Part shown: in pieces, positions 32,502 to 40,961 of the stretch
How the letters are laid out: each line of letters starts with the position of its first letter
Position numbering within the stretch: the first letter of the stretch is position 1
Program-made: the position numbers and the translations under genes
Assembly (NCBI GenBank): GCA_944325445.1
Contig: CALVAG010000009.1
Span: 1-64,000 of the forward strand
Length of the DNA: 64,000 nucleotides
Direction of reading: 5' to 3'
DNA from: an uncultured Bacteroidales bacterium
GTDB taxonomy: Bacteria > Bacteroidota > Bacteroidia > Bacteroidales > UBA932
Notes under the pieces: model-generated
What the model was told of the DNA's origin: nothing
The model's input: the letters and a program-made list of their open reading frames with translations, nothing else
Databases searched by the model: none

Positions 32502-33524
32502 ATGAAACGCAAATTGTTGGGAGCTACTTTGGCTCAATTGAAAGAGATAACGGAGGAGCTTGGAATGCCCTCTTTTTCAGCAAGGCAGATAGCCGACTGG
32601 CTCTACAGGAAGCAGGTGCGCACGATAGAGCAGATGACAAATCTCTCAAAAGCGGCTCGCGAGAGACTGGGTGAACGCTATACGGTCGGCGCAGACGATT
32701 TCATCGAAATGCAATGTTCTGCCGACGGCACTAAAAAGTATCTCTTCCCATGCCACACCGGAAGCGCAATCGAGAGCGTGATGATTCCCGATTCCGGCAG
32801 GGCGACACTCTGCGTCTCCTCCCAGGCCGGCTGCAAAATGGGGTGCAAATTCTGTATGACCGGCCGCCAGGGTTTCAAGGGAAATCTGGAGACAGCCGAG
32901 ATAATTTCGCAGTTTGTCTCCGTTCAGGAGAACAAAGTGCTTACCAATGCTGTTTTTATGGGGATGGGAGAGCCGTTGGACAATCTGGAAAACGTGCTCC
33001 AGGCCATAGAGGTGCTTACAGCCGACTGGGGATTCGGATGGAGTCCCAAGCGCATAACCTTGAGCAGTATCGGCGTGATGCCGGAGTTGAGGACATTTCT
33101 GGAACGGACATCTGTCCATCTGGCCATAAGCCTGCATAATCCTTTCCCGGAGCAGAGGATGCGGCTTATGCCTATGGAGAAGGCCTATCCTATAGAGAAA
33201 ACGCTTGCCCAGATACGAAAGTTCGACTTTACCGGCCAGCGCAGGGTGAGTTTCGAGTATATCATGTTCAACCGGCTCAACGATACAAAGGCGTATGCCG
33301 ATGCGATTGTGCGGCTTCTCAAAGGGTTGGAGTGCAGGGTAAATCTCATAAGATTCCATGCCATTCCGGACTCCGAGCTGCAACCTTCGCCCGATGCGGT
33401 AATCGGGCAGTTCAGGGAGCGGATAAATGCGGGCGGGATAACCGCAACAATCCGCGCATCGAGAGGAGAGGATATTTTCGCCGCCTGCGGAATGCTCAGC
33501 GGCCACCATTATAACAGGGAATGA
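32502..33524 (+). CDS. rlmN: 23S rRNA A2503 / tRNA A37 C2-methyltransferase RlmN
   Basis: 340 residues. The radical-SAM cluster motif is C-x3-C-x2-C (C111, C115, C118) in [23 protein letters not shown] and the C-terminal Cys in AACGML (C329), which becomes methylated and resolves the intermediate, are present. It adds a methyl group to C2 of adenosine in 23S rRNA and some tRNAs. The length is typical. It overlaps the downstream patatin gene by 4 bp (ATGA), so the two are co-translated. Confidence 0.97.
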   Translation: MKRKLLGATLAQLKEITEELGMPSFSARQIADWLYRKQVRTIEQMTNLSKAARERLGERYTVGADDFIEMQCSADGTKKYLFPCHTGSAIESVMIPDSGRATLCVSSQAGCKMGCKFCMTGRQGFKGNLETAEIISQFVSVQENKVLTNAVFMGMGEPLDNLENVLQAIEVLTADWGFGWSPKRITLSSIGVMPELRTFLERTSVHLAISLHNPFPEQRMRLMPMEKAYPIEKTLAQIRKFDFTGQRRVSFEYIMFNRLNDTKAYADAIVRLLKGLECRVNLIRFHAIPDSELQPSPDAVIGQFRERINAGGITATIRASRGEDIFAACGMLSGHHYNRE

Positions 33525-35830
33525 AGCGTATTTTAACCATATTGCTGCTGTCGGGATTCATATTATTCTCAATAAGCACTGCGACAGCTTCATCGGACAG
33601 CAGGCCGTTTTCCCTTTCGGAAGAGCAGTTGAGGGGGAAAAAGGTAGCATTGGTGCTTTGCGGCGGAGGGGCCAAGGGCGCGGCCCATATAGGTGTGTTG
33701 AAGATGCTGGAGGAGTGCGGCCTGAAGGTAGACATGATAGTAGGAACGAGCATAGGCGGCATTGTAGGAGGCCTTTATTCCATAGGATACGATGCGCAGA
33801 GCCTGAGAGAGATTGTCTCCGGGATGGACTGGAGCTATCTTTTGAGCAACAGTACGCTCAGAAAAAATATGGAGTTTTCGCAGAAGGCGATGGACCAGGT
33901 CTACTTTCTGCAACTTCCCTTCTATACGTTGAGACCGAACAAAAAGGATGATATCGCAACGAATGATGTACATGCAGCCCATCTGCCTTCCGGAATGGTG
34001 AACGGGCAGAACATCCTCAATCTCTTTACCGGGCTGTGCGGAGGATATCAGGACTCTGTCGACTTTCTGGAATTTCCCATCCCGTTCTGCTGCGTAGCCA
34101 CAGATTTGGAGACCGGAGAGGAGGCGGTGCTCAAGGATGGCTATCTTCCGTTGTCGCTTAGGGCTACGATGGCTATCCCGGGCTTTTTCGCCCCTGCGAC
34201 AATAAACGGCAGGGTGCTGGCAGACGGCGGCATGGTAAACAATTTTCCGGTGGATGTGGCGCGCAGCCTTGGTGCGGATATAGTCATAGGGGTGGATATC
34301 CAGAATGACCTCTACAAGTCCGAAGAATTGAAATCCATAACGGAAATATTCAGCCAGATTGTCTCCCTTATGGGCAATGAAAGGTATCTGAACAATGTAA
34401 GGGATGTAGACATTTACATAAATCCCGATGTGACGGGTTTCAGCACATACAGTTTCAGCTCAGCTGCCATAGACACTCTTTTTGAGAGGGGATACAAGGC
34501 GGCGCTGCTTCAAAAGGAGGCGATAGAGAGGCTGGCTCTGGCCCGGGCCGCTGAAGGCGGGGAGACGGACGGAGCGGAAAGAAGTGTGCGGTCTGCTTCG
34601 GTAGTGCGCAGGGATACCTTTTACATAGCCGATATATTGTGTGTCGGGGTTTCGGCTGCAGACGGGGAGTGGCTGCTGCGGGAATCGGGCCTAAAAAAGA
34701 ACAGTTACATCTCCGGGGCGGAGATAGACAGGGCCATCTCCATACTTTACGGAACAAATGCCTTTTCGTCCGTCACATATAAGATAAACCGCTCGCTTCT
34801 GAAAGAGGGGGCGCAGGATCTGACCCTCGAATTCGTAAAGGGGCCGTCCAATATCTTTGCCATGGGCGCCCGTTTCGATTCCGAGGAGGCCGCCGCAATG
34901 CTGCTCCATCTCGGAATCAGCACCAGAGACCTTTTCGGTTCGCGGCTTGCTCTTACCGGACGGCTGAGCTACAACGCCTACGGCAAGGCTGAGTACAGTT
35001 ATATCTTCAAGAACTTCCCCAAACTGAACCTTTCGTATATGTTCAAGTCTACAGATATGAACATATATAGCCGGGGAGAGCTGTCGAGCTACATGTCATT
35101 CCTTTATCACAACATAGAGCTGTCGCTCTCCAATATGTTCCTGAGAAACTTCGATTTCAGCGCAGGGGTGCGGTTCGAGGCGTTCAACTATACCCATATG
35201 CTCTCGAGCGGAGGACATGACTCCTTTGCTCCCGATTTGAATGTAAAATCCTATCTGAGCTACTTTGTAAACGCCAAAATGGATAACCGCGACAACAGGA
35301 CGTTCGCTACGCGCGGCGTTGCCTTCGATGCTTCGGCCTCCCTGTTCCAGCCCGATTTCAGCAAGGGAAATTCGATATTTGCCACTGTAAGGCTGAATCT
35401 CAACGGTGCAATTCCCCTTTCGGAGAGGATGACCCTTCTGCCGTCGGTCTACTACAGGTCTTATATAGGCCATTCGCTCTATATGCCATATATGAATTTT
35501 GCCGGAGGCAGTGAACCCGGACGTTACCTCTCGCAACAGATTCCTTTTATGGGAATCAATTATGCCGAAGAGTTTTTCCAGAATATAATGGTGGGCCGGC
35601 TCGATTTGCGCGGCAGGATAAAGGAGAACCATTATCTCTACGGCATTGTAAACTACATGCGTGAGGGCGACGTTTTTGAAAATATGTTCAGCCGCAACGG
35701 TTCCGGATATTGGGGCGCCGCTGTCAAATATGTCTATAATACGCGGTTCGGGCCGTTGAGCGTAGACTGCCACTGGTCTGACTACAATAAAAAAGTGGGC
35801 TTATATTTAAGCATAGGCCATTATTTTTAG
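33521..35830 (+). CDS. Patatin-like phospholipase fused to BamA-type barrel (PlpD-like)
   Basis: 769 residues. Signal peptide about 1-24. The patatin lipase domain has the oxyanion loop GGGAKG (48-53), nucleophile S77 in GTSIG and the catalytic Asp D235 in DGG. A POTRA-like segment (about 370-440, IADILCVGVSAADGEWLL onward) precedes a 16-strand BamA/surface-antigen barrel ending in the typical aromatic C-terminus (GHYF). This is the type Vd autotransporter layout: the lipase is carried to the cell surface by its own barrel. It may act on host or bacterial phospholipids. It overlaps rlmN by 4 bp, an unrelated partner. Confidence 0.93.
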   Translation: MKRILTILLLSGFILFSISTATASSDSRPFSLSEEQLRGKKVALVLCGGGAKGAAHIGVLKMLEECGLKVDMIVGTSIGGIVGGLYSIGYDAQSLREIVSGMDWSYLLSNSTLRKNMEFSQKAMDQVYFLQLPFYTLRPNKKDDIATNDVHAAHLPSGMVNGQNILNLFTGLCGGYQDSVDFLEFPIPFCCVATDLETGEEAVLKDGYLPLSLRATMAIPGFFAPATINGRVLADGGMVNNFPVDVARSLGADIVIGVDIQNDLYKSEELKSITEIFSQIVSLMGNERYLNNVRDVDIYINPDVTGFSTYSFSSAAIDTLFERGYKAALLQKEAIERLALARAAEGGETDGAERSVRSASVVRRDTFYIADILCVGVSAADGEWLLRESGLKKNSYISGAEIDRAISILYGTNAFSSVTYKINRSLLKEGAQDLTLEFVKGPSNIFAMGARFDSEEAAAMLLHLGISTRDLFGSRLALTGRLSYNAYGKAEYSYIFKNFPKLNLSYMFKSTDMNIYSRGELSSYMSFLYHNIELSLSNMFLRNFDFSAGVRFEAFNYTHMLSSGGHDSFAPDLNVKSYLSYFVNAKMDNRDNRTFATRGVAFDASASLFQPDFSKGNSIFATVRLNLNGAIPLSERMTLLPSVYYRSYIGHSLYMPYMNFAGGSEPGRYLSQQIPFMGINYAEEFFQNIMVGRLDLRGRIKENHYLYGIVNYMREGDVFENMFSRNGSGYWGAAVKYVYNTRFGPLSVDCHWSDYNKKVGLYLSIGHYF

Positions 35831-35934
35831 AATGTGCCGCCATCCACCCCTTTCTGTTGGCCGCTAACGATATTTGTCGTAAATTTACGCATTGTTTCAT
35901 AGATGAATTTCAAATTTTTAAAATCGATTGCGTT

Positions 35935-37194
35935 ATGAAAAATCCATTCAACATTTTTTATCCGCTTTTTGCAGTTGCCCTGTTGCCGCTGCTTTTTTCA
36001 TGCGGAAGCAATAACGGCGGAGCGGCAGATGCAGACGGATGCATTGTCCTGGACATGGAGCAGGCGTTGGACGGGAATGCCGTGGAGATGAATTTGGGAA
36101 AGTATGCCTCTTCCATAAGGTATATTCCGCTCCAGACAAATGAAAATTCGGTTATAGGCTCCGTAGGGCATCTGAAAACAGACGGCAGATATTTTTATCT
36201 GACATCGGTTGCCGGCGGCGGAGAGGTAAAGGTCTTTTCTGCAGACGGCAGGTTCGTGAGAAGACTGGGTAACAAGGGGCGCGGCCCGGGAGAATATCTT
36301 AGTGCAGGAGGCCTGTTTTTAGATGAACGCGGCGAAGAGACGCAAATAGGAGTTATGACTCTTAATAAATCTGTAATTTACAATGAAAACGGAGAATTTA
36401 TCAGAGATTTGGAAGGTTATGGAAATATCGGTATGCAAAGGGCAAGCGATATAGAGTGTGCGGGAGAGAAAAAATATGCAGCAATAACATCTGTATCCGA
36501 TAGTGCGGGCGTGAAAATCGAGCATCTCCGGATTGTAGACAGTACGGGAAGGCTCCTTTCGGATTTTCCGCTGGGAAAGGAGCACAGTACCATCGTGCAT
36601 ATTTCAATCGGGGGAACGGTCGGAATTATCAACAACAGTAAATCGAGCGGATGTTATCTTTATGGCGGCAAAATAAATGTGGTAAGGGGTGCTATGGATA
36701 CAGTGTATGCCTACGATACTAAAGATTATTCCAGAAGCGTAAGATATAGGGTGAATCTCGGGAAATATGCCCCGCTTGTTTATGATACGCCGGATCTTTC
36801 TGAGAGTATCACCTTTTTAAGCAATGATTTTTTTGAGACAGACAATTTTGTCCTTATAAAGGGAATAGTGCCGTTCAAGAATCTTCCGGATTTTGATTTG
36901 CCGGAAAATGATTCAAAAAGGGCATGGGTGACATTTGTTTACGATAAGGCCGGTGGCAGTTTTGACGTTCTTGCCCAGAACGGCCCTTCAGAAATCTCCT
37001 CTTTCGTAAACGATTTGGACGGCGGTATGGCATTCTGCCCCTCTTTCATCGAAAACGGAAAAATGTATCAGCTGGTGGATGCCATCGATTTCATGGAGGC
37101 GGCGCGGGAGAGCGATTCAGCCGGGATGAAACGTGTAGCGGCGCAGCTTACCGAAGATTCCAACCCGGTGCTGATAGAGGTTACGCTCAAATAA
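35935..37194 (+). CDS. 6-bladed beta-propeller lipoprotein (paralogue 2)
   Basis: 419 residues from the ATG at 35935; the upstream in-frame ATG at 35857 is not preceded by a signal peptide. The lipobox LLFSC ends the signal. Blade-start segments such as RRLGNKGRGPGEYLSAGG are visible, as is the shared C-terminus YQLVDAIDFMEA...DSNPVLIEVTLK. The last 40 residues and the 40 bp after the stop codon are nearly identical to those of the next gene (37288), marking the origin of the duplicated unit. The product is a surface-exposed lipoprotein of unknown ligand. Confidence 0.87.
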   Translation: MKNPFNIFYPLFAVALLPLLFSCGSNNGGAADADGCIVLDMEQALDGNAVEMNLGKYASSIRYIPLQTNENSVIGSVGHLKTDGRYFYLTSVAGGGEVKVFSADGRFVRRLGNKGRGPGEYLSAGGLFLDERGEETQIGVMTLNKSVIYNENGEFIRDLEGYGNIGMQRASDIECAGEKKYAAITSVSDSAGVKIEHLRIVDSTGRLLSDFPLGKEHSTIVHISIGGTVGIINNSKSSGCYLYGGKINVVRGAMDTVYAYDTKDYSRSVRYRVNLGKYAPLVYDTPDLSESITFLSNDFFETDNFVLIKGIVPFKNLPDFDLPENDSKRAWVTFVYDKAGGSFDVLAQNGPSEISSFVNDLDGGMAFCPSFIENGKMYQLVDAIDFMEAARESDSAGMKRVAAQLTEDSNPVLIEVTLK

Positions 37195-37287
37195 TTGGAC
37201 ATGTCGGTGTGTGCCGGGTAGCGATACCGAGATAGAATATAGTATGTAATGAATGCGGTTATAAAAAAGATTTTGACAATTAAAATA

Positions 37288-38466
37288 ATGCGTGGCTTTT
37301 TAACAGTTGCGGCGATATTGTTGGGAACGCAGATTTTCGCCTCCTCAGGAGTTAGGGTAATAGATGCCGAGTCGGCTCTGAAAGAGCGCGAAGGTTTGAA
37401 TCTCAGCCGTTATGCAACCTCTATAAAATATATCCCGTTGGAGACGGGGCTTATATACCTTCCTGAGGCCGCGGATATCTCCCTCTATGTAAAGGATGGC
37501 GAATATTATCTTGTAAGCAAAAACGATGCGAACGGAACGGGCTGCTACAAATATGGCAATGACGGTGCTTTTGTCTCTACGTTCATAAGGCACGGCCGCG
37601 GCCCGGGGGAGTGTGTTGGTCTTGTAGATTCAGACATGGATTATAATTCCGGAAACATTGCCGTGGCAAATATGTTCGTTGAAATTCTGGTCTATGGCAA
37701 GGATGGCGGTTATCTCCATTCCGTTCCATTGCCGGGCTATGTAAGACACCCGAGGGTATTGTATGTCGGGCCGGATTCTCTTTTGATTTCTGTAAACAAT
37801 ATGCAGGAATCGAAAGAGGAGATATATGTTGCCGGAAAAGACAGGATTTTTAAAAAATCCATGACGGCGGGAGATTTGCATACAGAGTATTCCATGTTTG
37901 CAGGCAGAAGGAGCAGTACGAATTGCCGCTATGATATCTTTAAATGCGGCGGCGAAGGCTATATAATAAGCCAGGCGACAGACACTGTTTACTCCGTAAG
38001 TGGCGATTTTAAAAAGCATGCCCGTTATTTTCTCGATTTCGGAAAGTTCAGGGATGAATCGGCCTATGAAGATTGCCATTCCGGTGAAGGAATCCATATT
38101 CTCCCCGAAGGCTCGAGATTCGGCAATTCCCGTTTCTTCTGCCTGCGGCTGCTTATTCCGGTCGATATGGATGAAAGGCTCTCCCTGAATGAGAGAATGA
38201 TTCCCCTTATATATGACGTTGCTTCAAACAAGGCTTATGCTCCCAAATCCAAAGGCGATACCATGCTGAACGGTTTTACCAACGACCTTGACGGCGGTGC
38301 CCCTTTCTGGCCCCACGTGATATACGAAGATAGGATGTATCAGTTGGTGGATGCCATCGATTTCATAGAGGCGGCGCAGGAGAGCGATTCAGCCGGGATG
38401 AAACGGGTAGCGGCGCAGCTTACCGAAGATTCCAATCCGGTGCTGATAGAGGTTACGCTCAAATAA
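37288..38466 (+). CDS. 6-bladed beta-propeller protein (paralogue 3)
   Basis: 392 residues from the ATG at 37288. An upstream in-frame ATG at 37249 exists, but the near-identical copy at 38561 has one base less in that stretch and cannot use it, so MRGFLTV is the likely start. The signal peptide ends near AFAS/IFASS without a lipobox Cys, unlike paralogues 1 and 2, so the protein is probably periplasmic or secreted rather than lipidated. The N-terminal 100 and C-terminal 165 residues are almost identical to paralogue 4, while residues 105-215 differ widely. Confidence 0.85.
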   Translation: MRGFLTVAAILLGTQIFASSGVRVIDAESALKEREGLNLSRYATSIKYIPLETGLIYLPEAADISLYVKDGEYYLVSKNDANGTGCYKYGNDGAFVSTFIRHGRGPGECVGLVDSDMDYNSGNIAVANMFVEILVYGKDGGYLHSVPLPGYVRHPRVLYVGPDSLLISVNNMQESKEEIYVAGKDRIFKKSMTAGDLHTEYSMFAGRRSSTNCRYDIFKCGGEGYIISQATDTVYSVSGDFKKHARYFLDFGKFRDESAYEDCHSGEGIHILPEGSRFGNSRFFCLRLLIPVDMDERLSLNERMIPLIYDVASNKAYAPKSKGDTMLNGFTNDLDGGAPFWPHVIYEDRMYQLVDAIDFIEAAQESDSAGMKRVAAQLTEDSNPVLIEVTLK

Positions 38467-38560
38467 TTGGACATGTCGGTGTGTGCCGGGTAGCGATACG
38501 GAGATAGATTATATAGTATGCAATAAATGCGGTTATAAAAAAGATTTTGACAATTAAATA

Positions 38561-39742
38561 ATGCGTGGCTTTTTAACAGTTGCGGCGATATTGTTGGGAA
38601 CGCAGATTTTCGCCTCCTCAGGAGTTAGGGTAATAGATGCCGAGTCGGCTCTGAAAGAGCGCGAAGGTTTGAATCTCAGCCGTTATGCAACCTCTATAAA
38701 ATATATTCCGTTGGAGACGGGGCTTATATACCTTCCTGAGGCCGCGGATATCTCCCTCTATGTAAGGGATGGCGAATATTATCTTGTAAGCAGAAACGAT
38801 GCGAACGGAACGGGCTGCTACAAATATGGCAATGACGGTGCTTTTGTCTCTACGTTCATAAGACGCGGCCGCGGCCCGGGGGAGTGGACTTATCTTGTAG
38901 ATTCAGACATGGACTATAACTCCGGAAATATTGTCGTTGCAGATGCGTACAACAAGGTTCTGGTCTATGGCAAGGAGGGCGGTTATCTCCATTCCGTCCC
39001 ATTGCCGGGCTATATAAAATTTCCGAGGGTATTGTATGCCGGGCCGGATTCTCTTTTGATTTCTGTAGACAATATGCAGGAATCGAAAGGAGAAATGTAT
39101 GTTGTCGGAAAAGACGGAATTTTAAAAGAAATGAGCGGAGCAATAGAAAATATATATGTGAGGATGGATACAAGTATGGGATTCCGCGGACAGGTCTTTT
39201 GTAGGTGGGTTATGTTTGACTATGGCGGCGAAGGCTATATAATAAGCCAGGCGACAGACACTGTTTACTCCGTAAGTGGCGATTTTAAAAAGCATGCCCG
39301 TTATTTTCTCGATTTCGGAAAGTTCAGGGATGAATCGGCCTATGAAGATTGCCATTCCGGTGAAGGAATCCATATTCTCCCCGAAGGCTCGAGATTCGGC
39401 AATTCCCGTTTCTTCTGCCTGCGGCTGCTTATTCCGGTCGATATGGATGAAAGGCTCTCCCTGAATGAGAGAATGATTCCCCTTATATATGACGTTGCTT
39501 CAAACAAGGCTTATGCTCCCAAATCCAAAGGCGATACCATGCTGAACGGTTTTACCAACGACCTTGACGGCGGTGCCCCTTTCTGGCCCCACGTGATATA
39601 CGAAGATAGGATGTATCAGTTGGTGGATGCCATCGATTTCATAGAGGCGGCGCAGGAGAGCGATTCAGCCGGGATGAAACGGGTAGCGGCGCAGCTTACC
39701 GAAGATTCCAATCCGGTGCTGATTGAGGTTACTCTCAAATGA
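38561..39742 (+). CDS. 6-bladed beta-propeller protein (paralogue 4, tandem copy)
   Basis: 393 residues. It is a tandem copy of the gene at 37288, including about 90 bp of upstream sequence. The two proteins differ by only scattered changes in residues 1-100 and are identical over most of the last 165. The middle (about 105-225) is clearly different, for example SGAIENIYVRMDTSMGFRG against MTAGDLHTEYSMFAGRRSS. Such a pattern suggests duplication followed by gene conversion of the ends or exchange of the central blades. It lacks a lipobox Cys. RecX follows 24 bp later. Confidence 0.85.
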   Translation: MRGFLTVAAILLGTQIFASSGVRVIDAESALKEREGLNLSRYATSIKYIPLETGLIYLPEAADISLYVRDGEYYLVSRNDANGTGCYKYGNDGAFVSTFIRRGRGPGEWTYLVDSDMDYNSGNIVVADAYNKVLVYGKEGGYLHSVPLPGYIKFPRVLYAGPDSLLISVDNMQESKGEMYVVGKDGILKEMSGAIENIYVRMDTSMGFRGQVFCRWVMFDYGGEGYIISQATDTVYSVSGDFKKHARYFLDFGKFRDESAYEDCHSGEGIHILPEGSRFGNSRFFCLRLLIPVDMDERLSLNERMIPLIYDVASNKAYAPKSKGDTMLNGFTNDLDGGAPFWPHVIYEDRMYQLVDAIDFIEAAQESDSAGMKRVAAQLTEDSNPVLIEVTLK

Positions 39743-39766
39743 TCGGACTTGTTATGTGAACGGATT

Positions 39767-40273
39767 ATGGAGAGGGAAGCGGCAATGGCAAAGGTGAGGA
39801 AGATGTGCTCCGGCAGGGAGTACTGCTCTGCCCAAATCGCGTCTCTGTTCAGAAGATGGAATGCAAGGGAATATCTGTTCGGGGAAAATGAGATTGCGGC
39901 AGCAATAGCGGAACTGGAACGGGACGGATATATCTGCGACGCCCGTTTTGTACGGGCCTACGCAAGGGACAAGGCGCGTTTCGGCGGTTGGGGGCCGGAA
40001 AAGATTCTGTACAAACTTAGGGAGATAGGTCTCCCGGCGGCGATAGCGGATGACGGCACAGAAAAACCGTTGCGTTCAATAGTGGAACAGGCTCTGGACT
40101 CTGTAGATACCGAGGGACAGCTCAAGAAGATTCTCTCCCGAAAATGGCTCTCTCTCCGGAAAAAGGAGGAGCCTTTGGCCGGCAAACGGGCAAGACTCCT
40201 GAAGTTCGCCCTCTCCCGCGGGTACAGTTATTCCGAGGCAGCCAAAGCAGTTGCCGAAATAACGCAGCCTTGA
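39767..40273 (+). CDS. recX: RecX-family regulator of RecA
   Basis: 168 residues from the ATG at 39767; an upstream TTG (39749) is possible. Repeated three-helix modules are seen: ICDARFVRAYARDKARFGGWGPEKILYKLREIGLP is the core RecX signature, and KRARLLKFALSRGYSYSEAAKAV the last module. RecX binds RecA filaments and inhibits their growth. The gene is not next to recA (31400) but shares the neighbourhood. It follows the beta-propeller tandem copy closely and is followed by an ATT microsatellite. Confidence 0.9.
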   Translation: MEREAAMAKVRKMCSGREYCSAQIASLFRRWNAREYLFGENEIAAAIAELERDGYICDARFVRAYARDKARFGGWGPEKILYKLREIGLPAAIADDGTEKPLRSIVEQALDSVDTEGQLKKILSRKWLSLRKKEEPLAGKRARLLKFALSRGYSYSEAAKAVAEITQP

Positions 40274-40282
40274 GTTGCATAC

Positions 40283-40310
40283 TATTATTATTATTATTAT
40301 TATTATTATA
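40283..40310. repeat. (TAT/ATT)n trinucleotide microsatellite
   Basis: About nine uninterrupted ATT units lie between recX and the outer-membrane protein gene at 40344, immediately upstream of a near-consensus -7 box (TAAATTTT, 40330-40337). Such runs slip during replication and could alter promoter spacing. Confidence 0.9.
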
Positions 40311-40343
40311 TTAGAGCCATATTAGTCGCTAAATTTTACTGCC

Positions 40344-40961
40344 ATGAAACGTTTTATATTGTTTATGCTTTGCATAGGGCTGTGCGGCACAGCCTATTCG
40401 CAGAAGGATTACAGATATGAGCTGTTTGTCTCATACGGTTTTTCGCCTCTGGAGTCTATATACGAACCGGGTATAGATTTTCCTTCAGAGCCTATGTCGG
40501 GCACGACTGCAGTTTATACAGCGGAGAATGGAAAAAGTTCAGGTACTGTCAATGCAGGCTTTCTCATACATGTTTCAAAACCTTTTGCAATAGGTGTCTC
40601 ATATACATACAACAGTGCAGAGTATGACCTGCATGTCGGTTCTTCTAAACCGTTGGGGAAATTCGAAAGCAGATGCAATACCGTAATGTTCAATGCCAAA
40701 TTCAACTGGCTCAATATAAAATCCTTTTCACTCTATTCGAGGGCTGCTGCCGGCATAATGATGAAAAAAGGGGAATCGAGCGATATGGACGGCAGAACGG
40801 AGAGTCTTTTCAACGGTGTAGACCTTGATGAAAACTCCTTTGCATGGCATTTCTCACCCGTAGGTCTGGACTGGAATTTCACCCGTTACCTTGCACTCTT
40901 TGCGGAGGGTGGAGTCGGCGCCTCCGGTTATGCCATGGCCGGAATTAAAATCAAGCTATGA
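40344..40961 (+). CDS. Outer-membrane beta-barrel protein
   Basis: 205 residues. A signal peptide ends at AYSQ (about residue 20). The mature part has alternating hydrophobic strands, such as YELFVSYGFSP, FAIGVSYTYNSAEYDLHVGSS, KSFSLYSRAAAGIMM and LALFAEGGVGASGYAMAGIKIKL, as in small 8-strand OmpA/OmpW-like barrels. The C-terminus ends on Leu rather than Phe. It overlaps the TonB-receptor gene by 4 bp, so it is the first gene of that operon. The ligand is unknown. Confidence 0.8.
   Translation: MKRFILFMLCIGLCGTAYSQKDYRYELFVSYGFSPLESIYEPGIDFPSEPMSGTTAVYTAENGKSSGTVNAGFLIHVSKPFAIGVSYTYNSAEYDLHVGSSKPLGKFESRCNTVMFNAKFNWLNIKSFSLYSRAAAGIMMKKGESSDMDGRTESLFNGVDLDENSFAWHFSPVGLDWNFTRYLALFAEGGVGASGYAMAGIKIKL

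Larger units (their letters stand above)
37195..39742 (+). repeat. Tandem duplication of a beta-propeller gene unit
   Basis: The linker after paralogue 2 (37195-37287) and paralogue 3 are repeated as linker 38467-38560 plus paralogue 4. The linkers share the stretch beginning AATTGGACATGTCGGTGTGT and differ by only a few bases, including one single-base deletion near the start codon. The unit is about 1.27 kb. Confidence 0.9.

Noticed and set aside
32646-33509. Long minus-strand open frame (287 codons) opposite rlmN
   Set aside because: It mirrors a highly conserved radical-SAM gene, has no motif, signal or ribosome-binding site, and its open state follows from the codon bias of the real gene.
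40283-40310. CRISPR-like repeat
   Set aside because: It is a simple trinucleotide run with no spacers, and no cas gene occurs in the window.
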